Shown in pieces: positions 16,907-24,711 of a DNA stretch of 41,327 bases; the first letter of the stretch is position 1, and each line of letters opens with the position of its first letter. This DNA comes from Phormidesmis priestleyi BC1401. GTDB lineage: Bacteria > Cyanobacteriota > Cyanobacteriia > Leptolyngbyales > Leptolyngbyaceae. The translations under genes and the position numbers were made by a program. A model generated the notes under the pieces. The model was not told the DNA's origin. It ran no database searches and saw only the letters and a list, made by a program, of their open reading frames with translations. The DNA is taken from positions 1-41,327 of the forward strand of contig NZ_LXYR01000046.1 of NCBI RefSeq assembly GCF_001650195.1. The letters run 5' to 3'.

Positions 16907-17292
16907 TATTTTCTTGCTCCCTGGAGGTTGAATGATGTGATTGGTTTCACCTTGAAATAGGTGACTGCGCCGATGACTTTAGCAGAAGTGTTTGAGCATT
17001 TTGTCGCTGAAAGTTCGCTAGCGGTGATGAATCTAATGAGTTTGGTGGTGTGCGGCATCAGCCTAAATAAGAAATCCCAGCTTTCTACCGTAATAGCGCT
17101 AGAAAGAGTTGACGCTAAAAGACCTCCAACACCAAGAACTAACGCGAGGAGAAGGAATGGACTAGCGGTGTAATTTGGGACGGAGGCTGCCACAGATAAG
17201 GAGGAATCTCTCATGCTTTGGGACGTAATCGCGATAGGATTTCCCGCGTTAAGCTGAGAGCCAAAGAATGGATGAGAGCTGATTGTTTTCAT
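16906..17292 (-). CDS. Small single-span membrane protein coupled to copB
   Basis: The product is 128 aa and not recognised. One clear membrane segment (SPFLLLALVLGVGGLLAST, about residues 44-62) separates a polar N-terminus from a C-terminal part with one Cys. GAGG lies seven bases before the ATG, a good ribosome-binding site. The stop shares one base with the copB start, which argues that it is genuinely translated. It may assist copper handling or simply drive copB translation. No metal-binding cluster of His, Met or Cys is visible, so a direct metal role is unsupported. Confidence 0.55.
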   Translation of the reverse strand: MKTISSHPFFGSQLNAGNPIAITSQSMRDSSLSVAASVPNYTASPFLLLALVLGVGGLLASTLSSAITVESWDFLFRLMPHTTKLIRFITASELSATKCSNTSAKVIGAVTYFKVKPITSFNLQGARK

Positions 17293-17374
17293 TTCAAGAC
17301 CTCAATGAGTTAGACGGTTGAATTTGATAGCCATGACTTTTTCTGAACTAGCTTTTCAATTTGCAATCCTCTAT

Positions 17375-17452
17375 TCAGGACATAAATTTATCCCGTCCCT
17401 TACTGGAAGATAGATTCAAAGTTGAATCAGTTTTGCTGTGGTGCTTTGTCAT
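17375..17452 (-). pseudogene. N-terminal remnant of a PPK2-like gene
   Basis: A 25-codon frame reads MTKHHSKTDSTLNLSSSKGR then DKFMS before TGA. It aligns without gaps to the first 25 residues of the intact PPK2 (MTKHHKQKDSSLNLFDSKSH, then TEFMR). Its ATG overlaps the GH65 stop (ATGA), so it was once the next gene of that operon. At DNA level it shares a 26-base identical run with the copB 5' end. It is too short to be functional. Confidence 0.7.
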
Positions 17453-20358
17453 ACTTTTAACGTTTGGTCTAACTTGGTTTGCAGATCGGTCAGGTGAACC
17501 CCAATTAGGTTGGGTAGAACAATGTTGGCAGCACCAACCCGACTGGGAGAACCAATTCCAATTGACCCCATACCAGCAGCGATCGCGGCGGCAACACCGA
17601 CGGGGGCATCTTCCACCACCACACAGTGAGCCGGGGCAAGCCCTAACAGAGTTGCGGCATACAGAAAAATATCAGGGGCTGGCTTGGGTTTATCGACGCT
17701 GTAGCCATCGGCGATCGCATCTACGTGCTCGGCAAGCCCTAACTTTTCAATCACAGTTTTGGCATTCTTGCTGGCAGAGCCGATCGCAATTTTCATGCCC
17801 GCTTGCCTCAGTTCGTCCAACAGCGCGATCGCTCCGGGTAAAAGATTCTGCGGGGTAATGGTTTGGATCGATGCCACATAGTAGCGATTTTTGCGCTCCA
17901 TCATTTCCTGGATCTGGGCCTCTGAGTAGGGACGATCGCCCACAATGAGCATCAAAGATTTGCGTCGAGCGACACCTCGCAGTGCCTCATTTGCCTGTCG
18001 ATCGAAGGGCAAGTGTTCTTCGTCTGCTAGTTTCTGCCAAGCACGGTAATGAAATTCAGCCGTGTCTGTAAGAACTCCGTCAAGGTCGAAAATGAACCCC
18101 TGAATGTCAAGTGCGTGAGCAGGCGAGGGCACTAGATCGAAGCTGTGCCAGGTGCCGCGCCAGTTCAGCTTGAATTTGAGACGAGTCCAGGTGGGTGGGA
18201 GGTGCGGTGTGGCAACAGGTGCGCTGTCTTTGAGTTGAATGCCGCCAAAGCCAAACACCACAGCTTGCCAGACTCCGCCTGCTGAAGCCGCATGAATACC
18301 GTCGGTTGTGTTGCCACGATTATCGTCGAGATCGACCATCGCAGCCTGCATGAACTTCTTGTAGGCATCTGCTGCGTCACCTAAATTGGCGGCGAGGCTC
18401 GCGTGAATGGCGGGTGTCAGGGACGATCCGTAGGTGCTGTCGGTGCGGGGCGCGTAGTAGTCCCAGTTTTGTTGCAGCACATGATGGTGTTCATGGGTTG
18501 CTTGCGTGTCTCGCATCAAGTAGAGGAGCATCAACACGTCGGGTTGTTTGAGTACCTGCCGCTGATTGGTTTCGTCAATGCCGAGAACTGCTTGCATCGA
18601 GCGATCGCGGGGTTCATACTCGCTTAAATCGATATCCTGAAGCTGGAAAAACCCCTCAAACTGCTCGATTAGACCTGTTTTAGCATCGTGAGGAATATAC
18701 AGCTTGTCAATCATAGTTTGCCACAGCCGCAGATTTTCTGTGGTGAGTTGTAGTTGTTGTGCCAGTCCAGTCGCCCGATCGGGAAACGTCTGCTGTAGCC
18801 ACTCGTAGACCGCTACAGCCTTTTCGAGATGCCACTGCACCATCCGATTGGTGAAGGCATTGTTGTTGACCCGCTCATGGTATTCATCGGCTCCAATCAC
18901 CCCGCATAGTTCATACCGTTCCTGCTCGGCGTGCCACTCCAATCGGCTCATCCAGAACAGCGCCGTGTCGAGGATGATTTCAGCCCCATAGTCGCGCAGC
19001 CAGTGATCGTCGCCCGTTGCCTGCCAGTAGTGCCAGACCGCATAAGCAATGTCAGCACTCAGATGAATTTCGCGATCGCGACACCAGATGCGGACTACTT
19101 CGGCGTAAGGGTCGGTCGAAATCGCCGTTTGGGGCGTTACCTCATCGCCAGTGGCGGCACTTTCCCAGGAAAACATTGCCCCCTGGTAGCCGCTATGGGC
19201 GGCTTTGCGACGTGCGCCCTCCAGGGTGTGATACCGATAGGTGAGCAAGCTACGGGCGATCGCAGGCTGCGTAAAAGTAAAAAAGGGCAGAATGAAAATT
19301 TCGGTGTCCCAAAAAATATGCCCCCGATAGCCAAACCCCGACAGCGTTTTGGCAGGAATGCTGACTCGATCGTTGTCTGCTGAAGCGCTGATAATGAGTT
19401 GAAATAGGTTGTAGCGCACGGACAACTGAGCAGTGCGATCGCCCTCAATGACGATATCGCTGTGCTGCCAAACTGCATTCCACGCCTGCTGATGTGCCTC
19501 GATCAGCAGCGCATAGGAGGACAGAGCCGCCAATTTGTCTTGAGCCGCCTGCACTGGACGTTCCGTCTCCTGGGACGTGAACACCGTCACCACCTTTTCC
19601 ACGCTGATGGTTTGCCCCGCTGCTGCCATGAAGGTGGTCGTCAAGGTGTGATAGCCAGGAGGACTCGCCACCTGGAAGGATGCCTCGGTGCCGATTACAG
19701 CGATTTTAGCTGCCATGACGAGTTCAATGTGGGAAGTGCGGGTACGCACCTGTAGCCAAATTCCTTGCTCAATTCCCTGTTCAAGCTCGCCTTGATCGAG
19801 CTGCTCCCAGTGGTCAAAGCCTTGATTTTCGGGATACCCATTGAGGCTGGATTGTACCTCGATTTTCCAGGGAAACGGCTCCGCCAATGTGCCGCTGCAA
19901 TCGATCGGTGTAATCTGGCAGCGCAATCCCAACATATGTCGATCGGCTAAACTGGCGAACCGCTCAAACCGGAACTCTAAGGTCTTACCCGTGGGGCTAC
20001 GCCAGCGCACGAAGCGGCTCAGCACTCCATAATGTAAATCGAGCTGTCGTTCGTAGTGGAGGATTTCGCCGCGATCGAGCCGAAAGCGTTCTCCGTTGAT
20101 GATGATCATCAACGACAGCCAGTCAGGACAATTTGCCAGTTCGGTATAGATCACGGGCACATCGTCATAAACCCCATGAATTAAGGTGGCTGGCAGCGCC
20201 TCTGGGAAGCCTTCCTCAAAACTGCCCCGCGTCCCCAAATAACCGTTGCCGATCGTAAAAACGGTTTCTCTAGCACGCAACTGCTCTGGATCGAAGTTCG
20301 TTTCACTCAACGTCCAATCTGTGTAAATCAAATCACGAGAGTGTTTTGGAATGTTCAT
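17449..20358 (-). CDS. GH65 glycoside phosphorylase fused to beta-phosphoglucomutase
   Basis: The product is about 969 aa with two enzymes in one chain. The N-terminal ~740 residues are a glycoside hydrolase family 65 phosphorylase (maltose, trehalose or kojibiose type). GYRGHIFWDTEIF and GADEYHERVNNNAFTN are present, the latter with the catalytic acid Glu at residue 492. GGVWQAVVFGFGG contributes to the phosphate pocket. From residue 755 a HAD beta-phosphoglucomutase domain starts with FDLDGVLTDTAEFHYRAW and has SASKNAK, KPAPDIF and VVEDAPVGV. Together they turn a disaccharide plus phosphate into glucose and glucose 6-phosphate. The ATG at 20358 overlaps the upstream stop (ATGA) and is preferred over one 30 bases earlier. 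Exact sugar unknown. Confidence 0.92.
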   Translation of the reverse strand: MNIPKHSRDLIYTDWTLSETNFDPEQLRARETVFTIGNGYLGTRGSFEEGFPEALPATLIHGVYDDVPVIYTELANCPDWLSLMIIINGERFRLDRGEILHYERQLDLHYGVLSRFVRWRSPTGKTLEFRFERFASLADRHMLGLRCQITPIDCSGTLAEPFPWKIEVQSSLNGYPENQGFDHWEQLDQGELEQGIEQGIWLQVRTRTSHIELVMAAKIAVIGTEASFQVASPPGYHTLTTTFMAAAGQTISVEKVVTVFTSQETERPVQAAQDKLAALSSYALLIEAHQQAWNAVWQHSDIVIEGDRTAQLSVRYNLFQLIISASADNDRVSIPAKTLSGFGYRGHIFWDTEIFILPFFTFTQPAIARSLLTYRYHTLEGARRKAAHSGYQGAMFSWESAATGDEVTPQTAISTDPYAEVVRIWCRDREIHLSADIAYAVWHYWQATGDDHWLRDYGAEIILDTALFWMSRLEWHAEQERYELCGVIGADEYHERVNNNAFTNRMVQWHLEKAVAVYEWLQQTFPDRATGLAQQLQLTTENLRLWQTMIDKLYIPHDAKTGLIEQFEGFFQLQDIDLSEYEPRDRSMQAVLGIDETNQRQVLKQPDVLMLLYLMRDTQATHEHHHVLQQNWDYYAPRTDSTYGSSLTPAIHASLAANLGDAADAYKKFMQAAMVDLDDNRGNTTDGIHAASAGGVWQAVVFGFGGIQLKDSAPVATPHLPPTWTRLKFKLNWRGTWHSFDLVPSPAHALDIQGFIFDLDGVLTDTAEFHYRAWQKLADEEHLPFDRQANEALRGVARRKSLMLIVGDRPYSEAQIQEMMERKNRYYVASIQTITPQNLLPGAIALLDELRQAGMKIAIGSASKNAKTVIEKLGLAEHVDAIADGYSVDKPKPAPDIFLYAATLLGLAPAHCVVVEDAPVGVAAAIAAGMGSIGIGSPSRVGAANIVLPNLIGVHLTDLQTKLDQTLKV

Positions 20359-20978
20359 AAGTTTAGGGAGTGAGGAGTAGCATTCCACAACGCGATGACG
20401 GGCACTGTGGGGTGATGGGAGTCGAAGCTAAAAATGCTGACCGACGCTGTGCCAAGTGGGAAATGCTGCGCTTCGATCACCGCTAATTTGATCCAGCGTG
20501 TAGCCAGAACGCCCCCAATCTGACCGTGGGAGAAAAGGGCGATATTGCCATCCAGCTTGGACAGACGAGCGAACAGTCGATCGGCACGGGCAGAAATTTG
20601 GTCGGGCATTTCACCGTGAGGACAGCCGTCCCGAAAAATAGTCCAGTCCGGGCGTTCTTGACGAATATCTACAGAGCGCTTGCCTTCATAATCCCCGTAC
20701 TCCCATTCGATCAGATCCGGTTCGATCTCCGGGGCTTGATTCAGTCCGACCAGGGCACAAGTTTGTTGGGCACGCTGAAGCGGGCTGGTCAGCACTTGGG
20801 CAAACTGGATATCCCTCAAGTGCTTGCCCAGTTCTCGTGCCTCGTCCTCACCGTTTGGGGTCAACGGTACGTCCGTGCGACCTGTGTGCCGCCCAGAGAG
20901 CGCCCACTCAGTTTCGCCGTGCCGAATCAGGTAAAGGCGTAGGGTGGTAAAGCGATCGGTGTTCAAACTTTTGTCCAT
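20355..20978 (-). CDS. Histidine phosphatase superfamily protein (phosphoglycerate mutase-like)
   Basis: The product is 207 aa. LIRHGETEWALSGRHTGRTD is the catalytic RHG region, with the phosphorylated His. EWEYGDYEG carries the usual acidic residue, and ALFSHGQIGG holds the second catalytic His. TSPLQRAQQTC is the Arg-containing loop. The family includes cofactor-dependent phosphoglycerate mutases and sugar-phosphate phosphatases; the substrate cannot be read from the sequence. It overlaps aldolase by 16 bases and the GH65 gene by four. These overlaps point to one operon and a sugar-phosphate role. Confidence 0.88.
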   Translation of the reverse strand: MDKSLNTDRFTTLRLYLIRHGETEWALSGRHTGRTDVPLTPNGEDEARELGKHLRDIQFAQVLTSPLQRAQQTCALVGLNQAPEIEPDLIEWEYGDYEGKRSVDIRQERPDWTIFRDGCPHGEMPDQISARADRLFARLSKLDGNIALFSHGQIGGVLATRWIKLAVIEAQHFPLGTASVSIFSFDSHHPTVPVIALWNATPHSLNL

Positions 20979-21991
20979 TCCATCTCTGCCTTATATTCGC
21001 CCTGGCGCGCCGATCCATTACACTTGGCTCGATGCAGCAGCACCTGTTGTGCCGCCGACACGTTCGACTCCTTGCCCTGCCAGAGTTCCAGCGCGGGTTG
21101 CTGAATGGCGCGACCAAAGGAAAACGTCAATGCCCAGGGCAATCGCGCTTTGAATCTCAGATTCATGGCATTTAAATGAGCCGATGCCAGTTCACCGGAT
21201 TGACCGCCCGACAGAAATGCGATCCCCGGAACAGCAGCGGGAACCGATCGCAACAAACATTGCACCGTAGCATCAGCAACTTCCTCCACCGTTGCTTGCT
21301 GAGGACAAGCCAATCCCGGCAGCACCATATTGGGCTTGAGGATCATGCCCTCCAGCATCACCCGCTGGGTGTAAAGCTGTTGGAAGACCGTTTGCAGAAC
21401 TTTCGCCGTGACTTCGCCACATTGCTCCAGGGTATGATTACCCGTCATCAGCACTTCCGGCTCGACAATAGGAACCAGTCCCGCTTCCTGACACAACGCC
21501 GCATAGCGAGCTAATGCCTGCGCGTTTGCTTCAATGCTCCCCACGCTGGGAATGTTGGTATTGATCGTCAGCACCGCCCGCCACTTGGCAAAACGAGCGC
21601 CCATTTGAGCATATTCCTGGAGGCGATCGCGCAAGCCATCCAGACCCTCGGTAATGGTTTCGCCGGGATGACCTGCCATATCCTTAGCTCCAATATCCAC
21701 TTTGATGCCAGGAATGATTTCCGCCTCAGTGATCACTTGCACAAAGGGCGTACCGTCTTTTTTTTGCTGACGGATCGTTTCGTCGTAGAGGATCACGCCA
21801 CTGATAAACTTGCAAAGACTGGGCGTAGTGATGATCAACTCCCGATAGACACGTCGGCACTCCTCTGTTTGAGGAATCCCCAGTTTGGCAAAGCGTTTGT
21901 TGCAGGTGGGACTGCTCTCATCTATTGCCAGTAGTCCCTTATCGCTGGCAACCAGCGTCTTGGCAGTATCTATCAGCTTTTGGACATTCAT
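20963..21991 (-). CDS. fda: Class I fructose-bisphosphate aldolase
   Basis: The product is about 342 aa from the chosen ATG. Class I markers are KGLLAIDES near the N-terminus, RFAKWRAVL, EPEVL, MILKPNMV (a conserved active-site Lys region) and AFLSGGQS. It splits fructose 1,6-bisphosphate through a Schiff base and needs no metal. The frame is open to a TTG at 22045, but GGAG nine bases before the ATG at 21991 makes MNVQKLIDTAK the likely N-terminus; an ATG at 22006 is also possible. It heads the aldolase, phosphatase and GH65 overlap group. An MITE lies directly upstream (22073-22223) and may influence its promoter. Confidence 0.93.
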   Translation of the reverse strand: MNVQKLIDTAKTLVASDKGLLAIDESSPTCNKRFAKLGIPQTEECRRVYRELIITTPSLCKFISGVILYDETIRQQKKDGTPFVQVITEAEIIPGIKVDIGAKDMAGHPGETITEGLDGLRDRLQEYAQMGARFAKWRAVLTINTNIPSVGSIEANAQALARYAALCQEAGLVPIVEPEVLMTGNHTLEQCGEVTAKVLQTVFQQLYTQRVMLEGMILKPNMVLPGLACPQQATVEEVADATVQCLLRSVPAAVPGIAFLSGGQSGELASAHLNAMNLRFKARLPWALTFSFGRAIQQPALELWQGKESNVSAAQQVLLHRAKCNGSARQGEYKAEMEWTKV

Positions 21992-22341
21992 TTTGGGTTG
22001 CTCCATCTTCAGTTGCAGATTTTTCGCTGCTGTTTGCCCAACCAATGCCGTGCGTCCGTAGTACAGCTAAATTGGGCGTTGCTGAATTGATATATGATTT
22101 GCCCTCATCCCCAACTCTTCTCCCTAGGGAGAAGGGAGCCAGAAATCTTGTCCCCTCTCCTTTTGGGAGAGGGCTAGGGTGAGGGCGGATTTAGGAATTC
22201 ATACTTGCATTCAGCAATGCCTTAAATTGCAGTAGTGAATCGTCGCTTTTGTAAACGGCTTGCAGAACGTTGCCATACCTTGCTGCCATTTAGTTTATTC
22301 AGGACTCCTTTGTGCGCCTAACTCGATCGGCTTTCCGAGTG
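21992..22341. other. Intergenic region upstream of the aldolase operon
   Basis: The stretch holds the second GTTGCTGA-ended MITE (22073-22223) and no gene. The aldolase promoter must lie between the MITE and 22050, or within the MITE itself. Confidence 0.45.
22073..22223. mobile_element. MITE-like element, GTTGCTGA-ended type, copy 2
   Basis: TTGGGCGTTGCTGAATT at the left is inverted as TTCAGCAATGCCTTAA at the right, with a few mismatches. The core CTCTTCTCCCTAGGGAGAAG is followed by TCCCCTCTCCTTTTGGGAGA and GGGCTAGGGTGAGGGC. It is close in sequence to the copy at 2056 and is non-coding. Confidence 0.7.
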
Positions 22342-22746
22342 CTATGCGGCAAAGTGCTGTCGAACCTTGGCTACGAGCTGAGGTTCGGTCAGATTATCAA
22401 CCGTTTCAACTCCGACCACCTTAGCTCCAAGCTGATTTTTTTCCATCCGCTTTTGCAGTTCATGCTTGGCTACACCGGGTCCCATAATCAGAATCGAGTC
22501 GGCATCGCGAATCTGCGAAATAACCTCGTCATAGTAAGCGTTGAGTTCTCCTGTACGTGCCCTCTGACGGCTATCGTCGGCGGGCACCTGAAGCGCTTCA
22601 TAAGACCCTTTCATGGGTGAATCGCCCGATCGTCGTAGCTGTTTTTCCACGTCCGAGAGAATCTCGCTAGTCTCTTCTCCTTTCTCCGTCACAGATACGA
22701 TCGTAGCCCTGCGATGGTCAATCCATAGTCCTATTTGTATACTCAT
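22342..22746 (-). CDS. eRF1/Dom34-like domain protein
   Basis: The product is 134 aa. It opens with GLWIDHRRATIVSV and contains SILIMGPGVAKHELQKRM followed by VGVETVDNLTEPQLVAKVR. This is the pattern of small bacterial proteins related to the third domain of eRF1/Dom34 (ribosome-associated or 'host attachment' annotations). AGGAG sits six bases before the ATG. It is immediately followed in genome order by an HPF-like gene on the same strand, so a role at stalled or resting ribosomes is plausible. The family has no settled function, and the ribosome link is inference from fold and neighbours. Confidence 0.65.
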   Translation of the reverse strand: MSIQIGLWIDHRRATIVSVTEKGEETSEILSDVEKQLRRSGDSPMKGSYEALQVPADDSRQRARTGELNAYYDEVISQIRDADSILIMGPGVAKHELQKRMEKNQLGAKVVGVETVDNLTEPQLVAKVRQHFAA

Positions 22747-22877
22747 TGATATCTCCTTTGTTCATTCAAGTTATCTAAAAAGCTGAGTGTCACTGAAATA
22801 AGCCATTTTGAATCACTCAAAGCCTGGAATTATCCAGGCTGGGCAACGTCTAGCAGACTTATTCGGGACTAGGACGA

Positions 22878-23225
22878 TCAAGACAGAGGTGGGTCAGTCC
22901 GGTGACTGGCTTGATGCTCTATCCGTCCCAGAGTGTGATCGATCAGGTTAATCAATTTGTCTGTAGCACCGTCAACGGCTTGGTCAAGAGTAGCGGCTTG
23001 ATCAGTGACCGCAATGGGCTGATGTCCTTCGAGGCGGGCTTCGATCATGCAGCGCATACTGTCATTGCCAGCCTCGTGTTCGCTATTCTGATTGCTCAGG
23101 TGCACATCAACCGAGGTGATGCGATCGCTGACTCGGCTCAGAGCATCCTTGACGACGCTACTAACTTGCTGTGCCAGTGCCTCATGACCTTCGATGTTGT
23201 GGTCAGTTCTGATTTGAACTTGCAT
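22878..23225 (-). CDS. HPF/RaiA-like ribosome hibernation protein
   Basis: The product is 115 aa. Features of the ribosome-associated inhibitor/sigma-54 modulation family are ITSVDVHLSNQN, then MRCMIEARLEGHQPIAVTDQ and a C-terminal helix DQAVDGATDKLINLIDHTLGR. It is the short form, with no long C-terminal dimerisation domain. Such proteins bind the 30S subunit and silence ribosomes during energy stress. AGGAGAG precedes the ATG by about seven bases. Context with a universal stress protein, PPK2 and phosphoketolase supports the stress role. It is shorter and more divergent than the cyanobacterial light-repressed protein LrtA, so it is probably an accessory copy. Confidence 0.78.
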   Translation of the reverse strand: MQVQIRTDHNIEGHEALAQQVSSVVKDALSRVSDRITSVDVHLSNQNSEHEAGNDSMRCMIEARLEGHQPIAVTDQAATLDQAVDGATDKLINLIDHTLGRIEHQASHRTDPPLS

Positions 23226-23307
23226 GGTGCTCTCCTAATGTGAGGGTGATTGGCTCAATTATAGTGCTGTACTTTGTCTAATCACTGCCGCGCCGCCGTG
23301 GTGCCAG

Positions 23308-23336
23308 CACGATCGAAGTCGTCGATCGTGTTTTTT
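23308..23336 (+). terminator. Hairpin plus T-run reading on the plus strand
   Basis: CACGATCGA (23308-23316) pairs with TCGATCGTG (23322-23330) and is followed by six T. On the plus strand this is a textbook intrinsic terminator, but neighbouring genes all run on the minus strand. It might stop an antisense or small RNA. Confidence 0.45.
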
Positions 23337-23378
23337 GTACAACAATAGCGACCTCTTTTGTTTAACGGTTTGTCCACT

Positions 23379-24149
23379 TTAACGGGCAAGTTCCTTAGCG
23401 GTCGATTCCCAGTAACCTGGGCGATTGTAATGCTGATGCAGATGGGTCTCATAATCCCGCGATCGCAGCGACTCCTCTGTATAGTCTGGTGCTTGCTTGA
23501 TGGTTTCGCGGGGAAGGTTGACGAAGACTTTTGACTCGCTCCAACTCACGCGATCGATCCACTGCGGTGACAGCAGGATCTTTCTTCCAGGCAACCAATT
23601 GCGGGTATCGACGATGAGATACCGAATCGCCCACGTCTGCTCATCTATGATGAAATCCTCAATGTGACCCAGTCCTCCGTCTGTGGCTTGGATGTGATAG
23701 CCAGTCACCTCACGGGTGCTACGCAAATGAGGGTCCCACCCTTTCTCTTCGGGGTTAGCTTCAGGCCATTTTTCGCGGTCAGGCTCCAGGTAAGGGTAGG
23801 GATACGCTCCCCACATAGAGGAACTGCTCCAATACCTCGGCAATCCGTAATACCCGTAGTAATCTAGCTCGAATTGTCGAGAGACTGGTTTGTCACTGCT
23901 CAAGGAAGGACTGCTCTCGATCTGCTGTTTGGTCAAATTGATGGTGATGTGATGCTGTTCTTTTACCACAGCAGCCAGCGCATAGGGAGAGATTAGCACC
24001 TGCCTGCCCGTCAGCCAGTTCCCGGTGTCAGCAACCAAATAGCGAATAGTCCAGTAATGGTCATCAAAGTAGAATCCTTTAACCGTCCCGATCGTCTCAT
24101 CGAGGTTTGCCAGCTTGTAACCTTCCAGGGTCTTAGCTTTACTTAGCAT
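23379..24149 (-). CDS. Double PRC-barrel domain protein
   Basis: The product is about 256 aa from the chosen ATG. Two PRC-barrel repeats are evident. The first has LEGYKLANLDETIGTVKGFY then TIRYLVADTGNWL..RQVLISP. The second has VTGYHIQATDGGLGHIEDFI then AIRYLIVDTRNWLPGRKILL. A Tyr/Trp/Pro-rich linker (YYGYYGLPRYW, MWGAYPYPYLEP) joins them. PRC barrels bind proteins or small ligands; family members of this two-barrel form often occur in stress gene clusters. The frame opens at a TTG at 24173, but ATG at 24149 after GCAGGAAAA fits better. The function is unknown beyond the fold. Confidence 0.82.
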   Translation of the reverse strand: MLSKAKTLEGYKLANLDETIGTVKGFYFDDHYWTIRYLVADTGNWLTGRQVLISPYALAAVVKEQHHITINLTKQQIESSPSLSSDKPVSRQFELDYYGYYGLPRYWSSSSMWGAYPYPYLEPDREKWPEANPEEKGWDPHLRSTREVTGYHIQATDGGLGHIEDFIIDEQTWAIRYLIVDTRNWLPGRKILLSPQWIDRVSWSESKVFVNLPRETIKQAPDYTEESLRSRDYETHLHQHYNRPGYWESTAKELAR

Positions 24150-24169
24150 AGAGATGTTTTCCTGCATGA

Positions 24170-24511
24170 TCAATGTTTACTTAGAGGGCGATAGTCAGAG
24201 CAATCGAGTGCTTGCTTAGTGAGAACGCAAGAGGGGCGTACGGTACAGCGTAGATAATGGTTGTTTGTAAAGAAATGACAGTTCCTACAGGGAAGCGTAG
24301 GGGAGCAGTTGAACGTTACATCTTTTGCTCTGACCACTTTCCAAACTTTTTCCAGCATCAGAATGGAAATGACCAGAACCATCGGGGAGATGAAGAGAAT
24401 GAGAGACAATCCGTCTCCAGCTCTAATCGCTCTCTCCTGGTTTGTTTGAGCTGGCTGAGTTGCAACTGAGTGAACAGCAGTCTGTTTTACCTTCAGGTCA
24501 TATTCCTTCAT
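24170..24511 (-). CDS. Cysteine-rich single-span membrane protein (conserved hypothetical)
   Basis: The product is 113 aa. One membrane segment (LSLILFISPMVLVISILMLE, residues ~35-54) is followed by a basic turn. Next comes a cytoplasmic or periplasmic module CRNCHFFTNNHYLRCTVRPS, then CVLTKQALDCSDYRP. This C-x2-C...C...C...C-x-DY pattern is a conserved cyanobacterial module I have seen as 'CxNCxFF..NxYLxCAVHP', of unknown function. The spaced Cys residues could hold a metal or Fe-S cluster. It ends 20 bases before the PRC-barrel start, so the two are probably co-transcribed. Redox sensing is a possibility but not shown. Confidence 0.65.
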   Translation of the reverse strand: MKEYDLKVKQTAVHSVATQPAQTNQERAIRAGDGLSLILFISPMVLVISILMLEKVWKVVRAKDVTFNCSPTLPCRNCHFFTNNHYLRCTVRPSCVLTKQALDCSDYRPLSKH

Positions 24512-24546
24512 GACTCAATTCAAATCTACATAGGATGGACGCTTAA

Positions 24547-24645
24547 TGTGATAGTGACAGGGAACCATTTCATTTCTGGTATAAGTTGATTAAGTTGATT
24601 GACTACGATACAAATTGTGATTCAAAAGCCTGGTTCACGAAACTT
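24547..24645. repeat. Direct repeat D, copy 1
   Basis: About 99 bases starting TGTGATAGTGACAGGGAACC recur almost unchanged at 25336-25433, in the same orientation. The two copies bracket the VOC gene. They contain AAGTTGATT twice in tandem. No protein is encoded. Confidence 0.8.
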
Positions 24646-24711
24646 GAGCCGAGAGCATTCTAGAAATTGCTAATCTAGCTTCACCAACATCTTGCCGTAT
24701 GCACGCGCTTG

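Noticed and set aside
20359-20388. Earlier ATG for the GH65 fusion gene
   Set aside because: It would overlap the phosphatase gene by 34 bases; the ATG at 20358 overlaps the stop as ATGA and matches the usual N-terminus.
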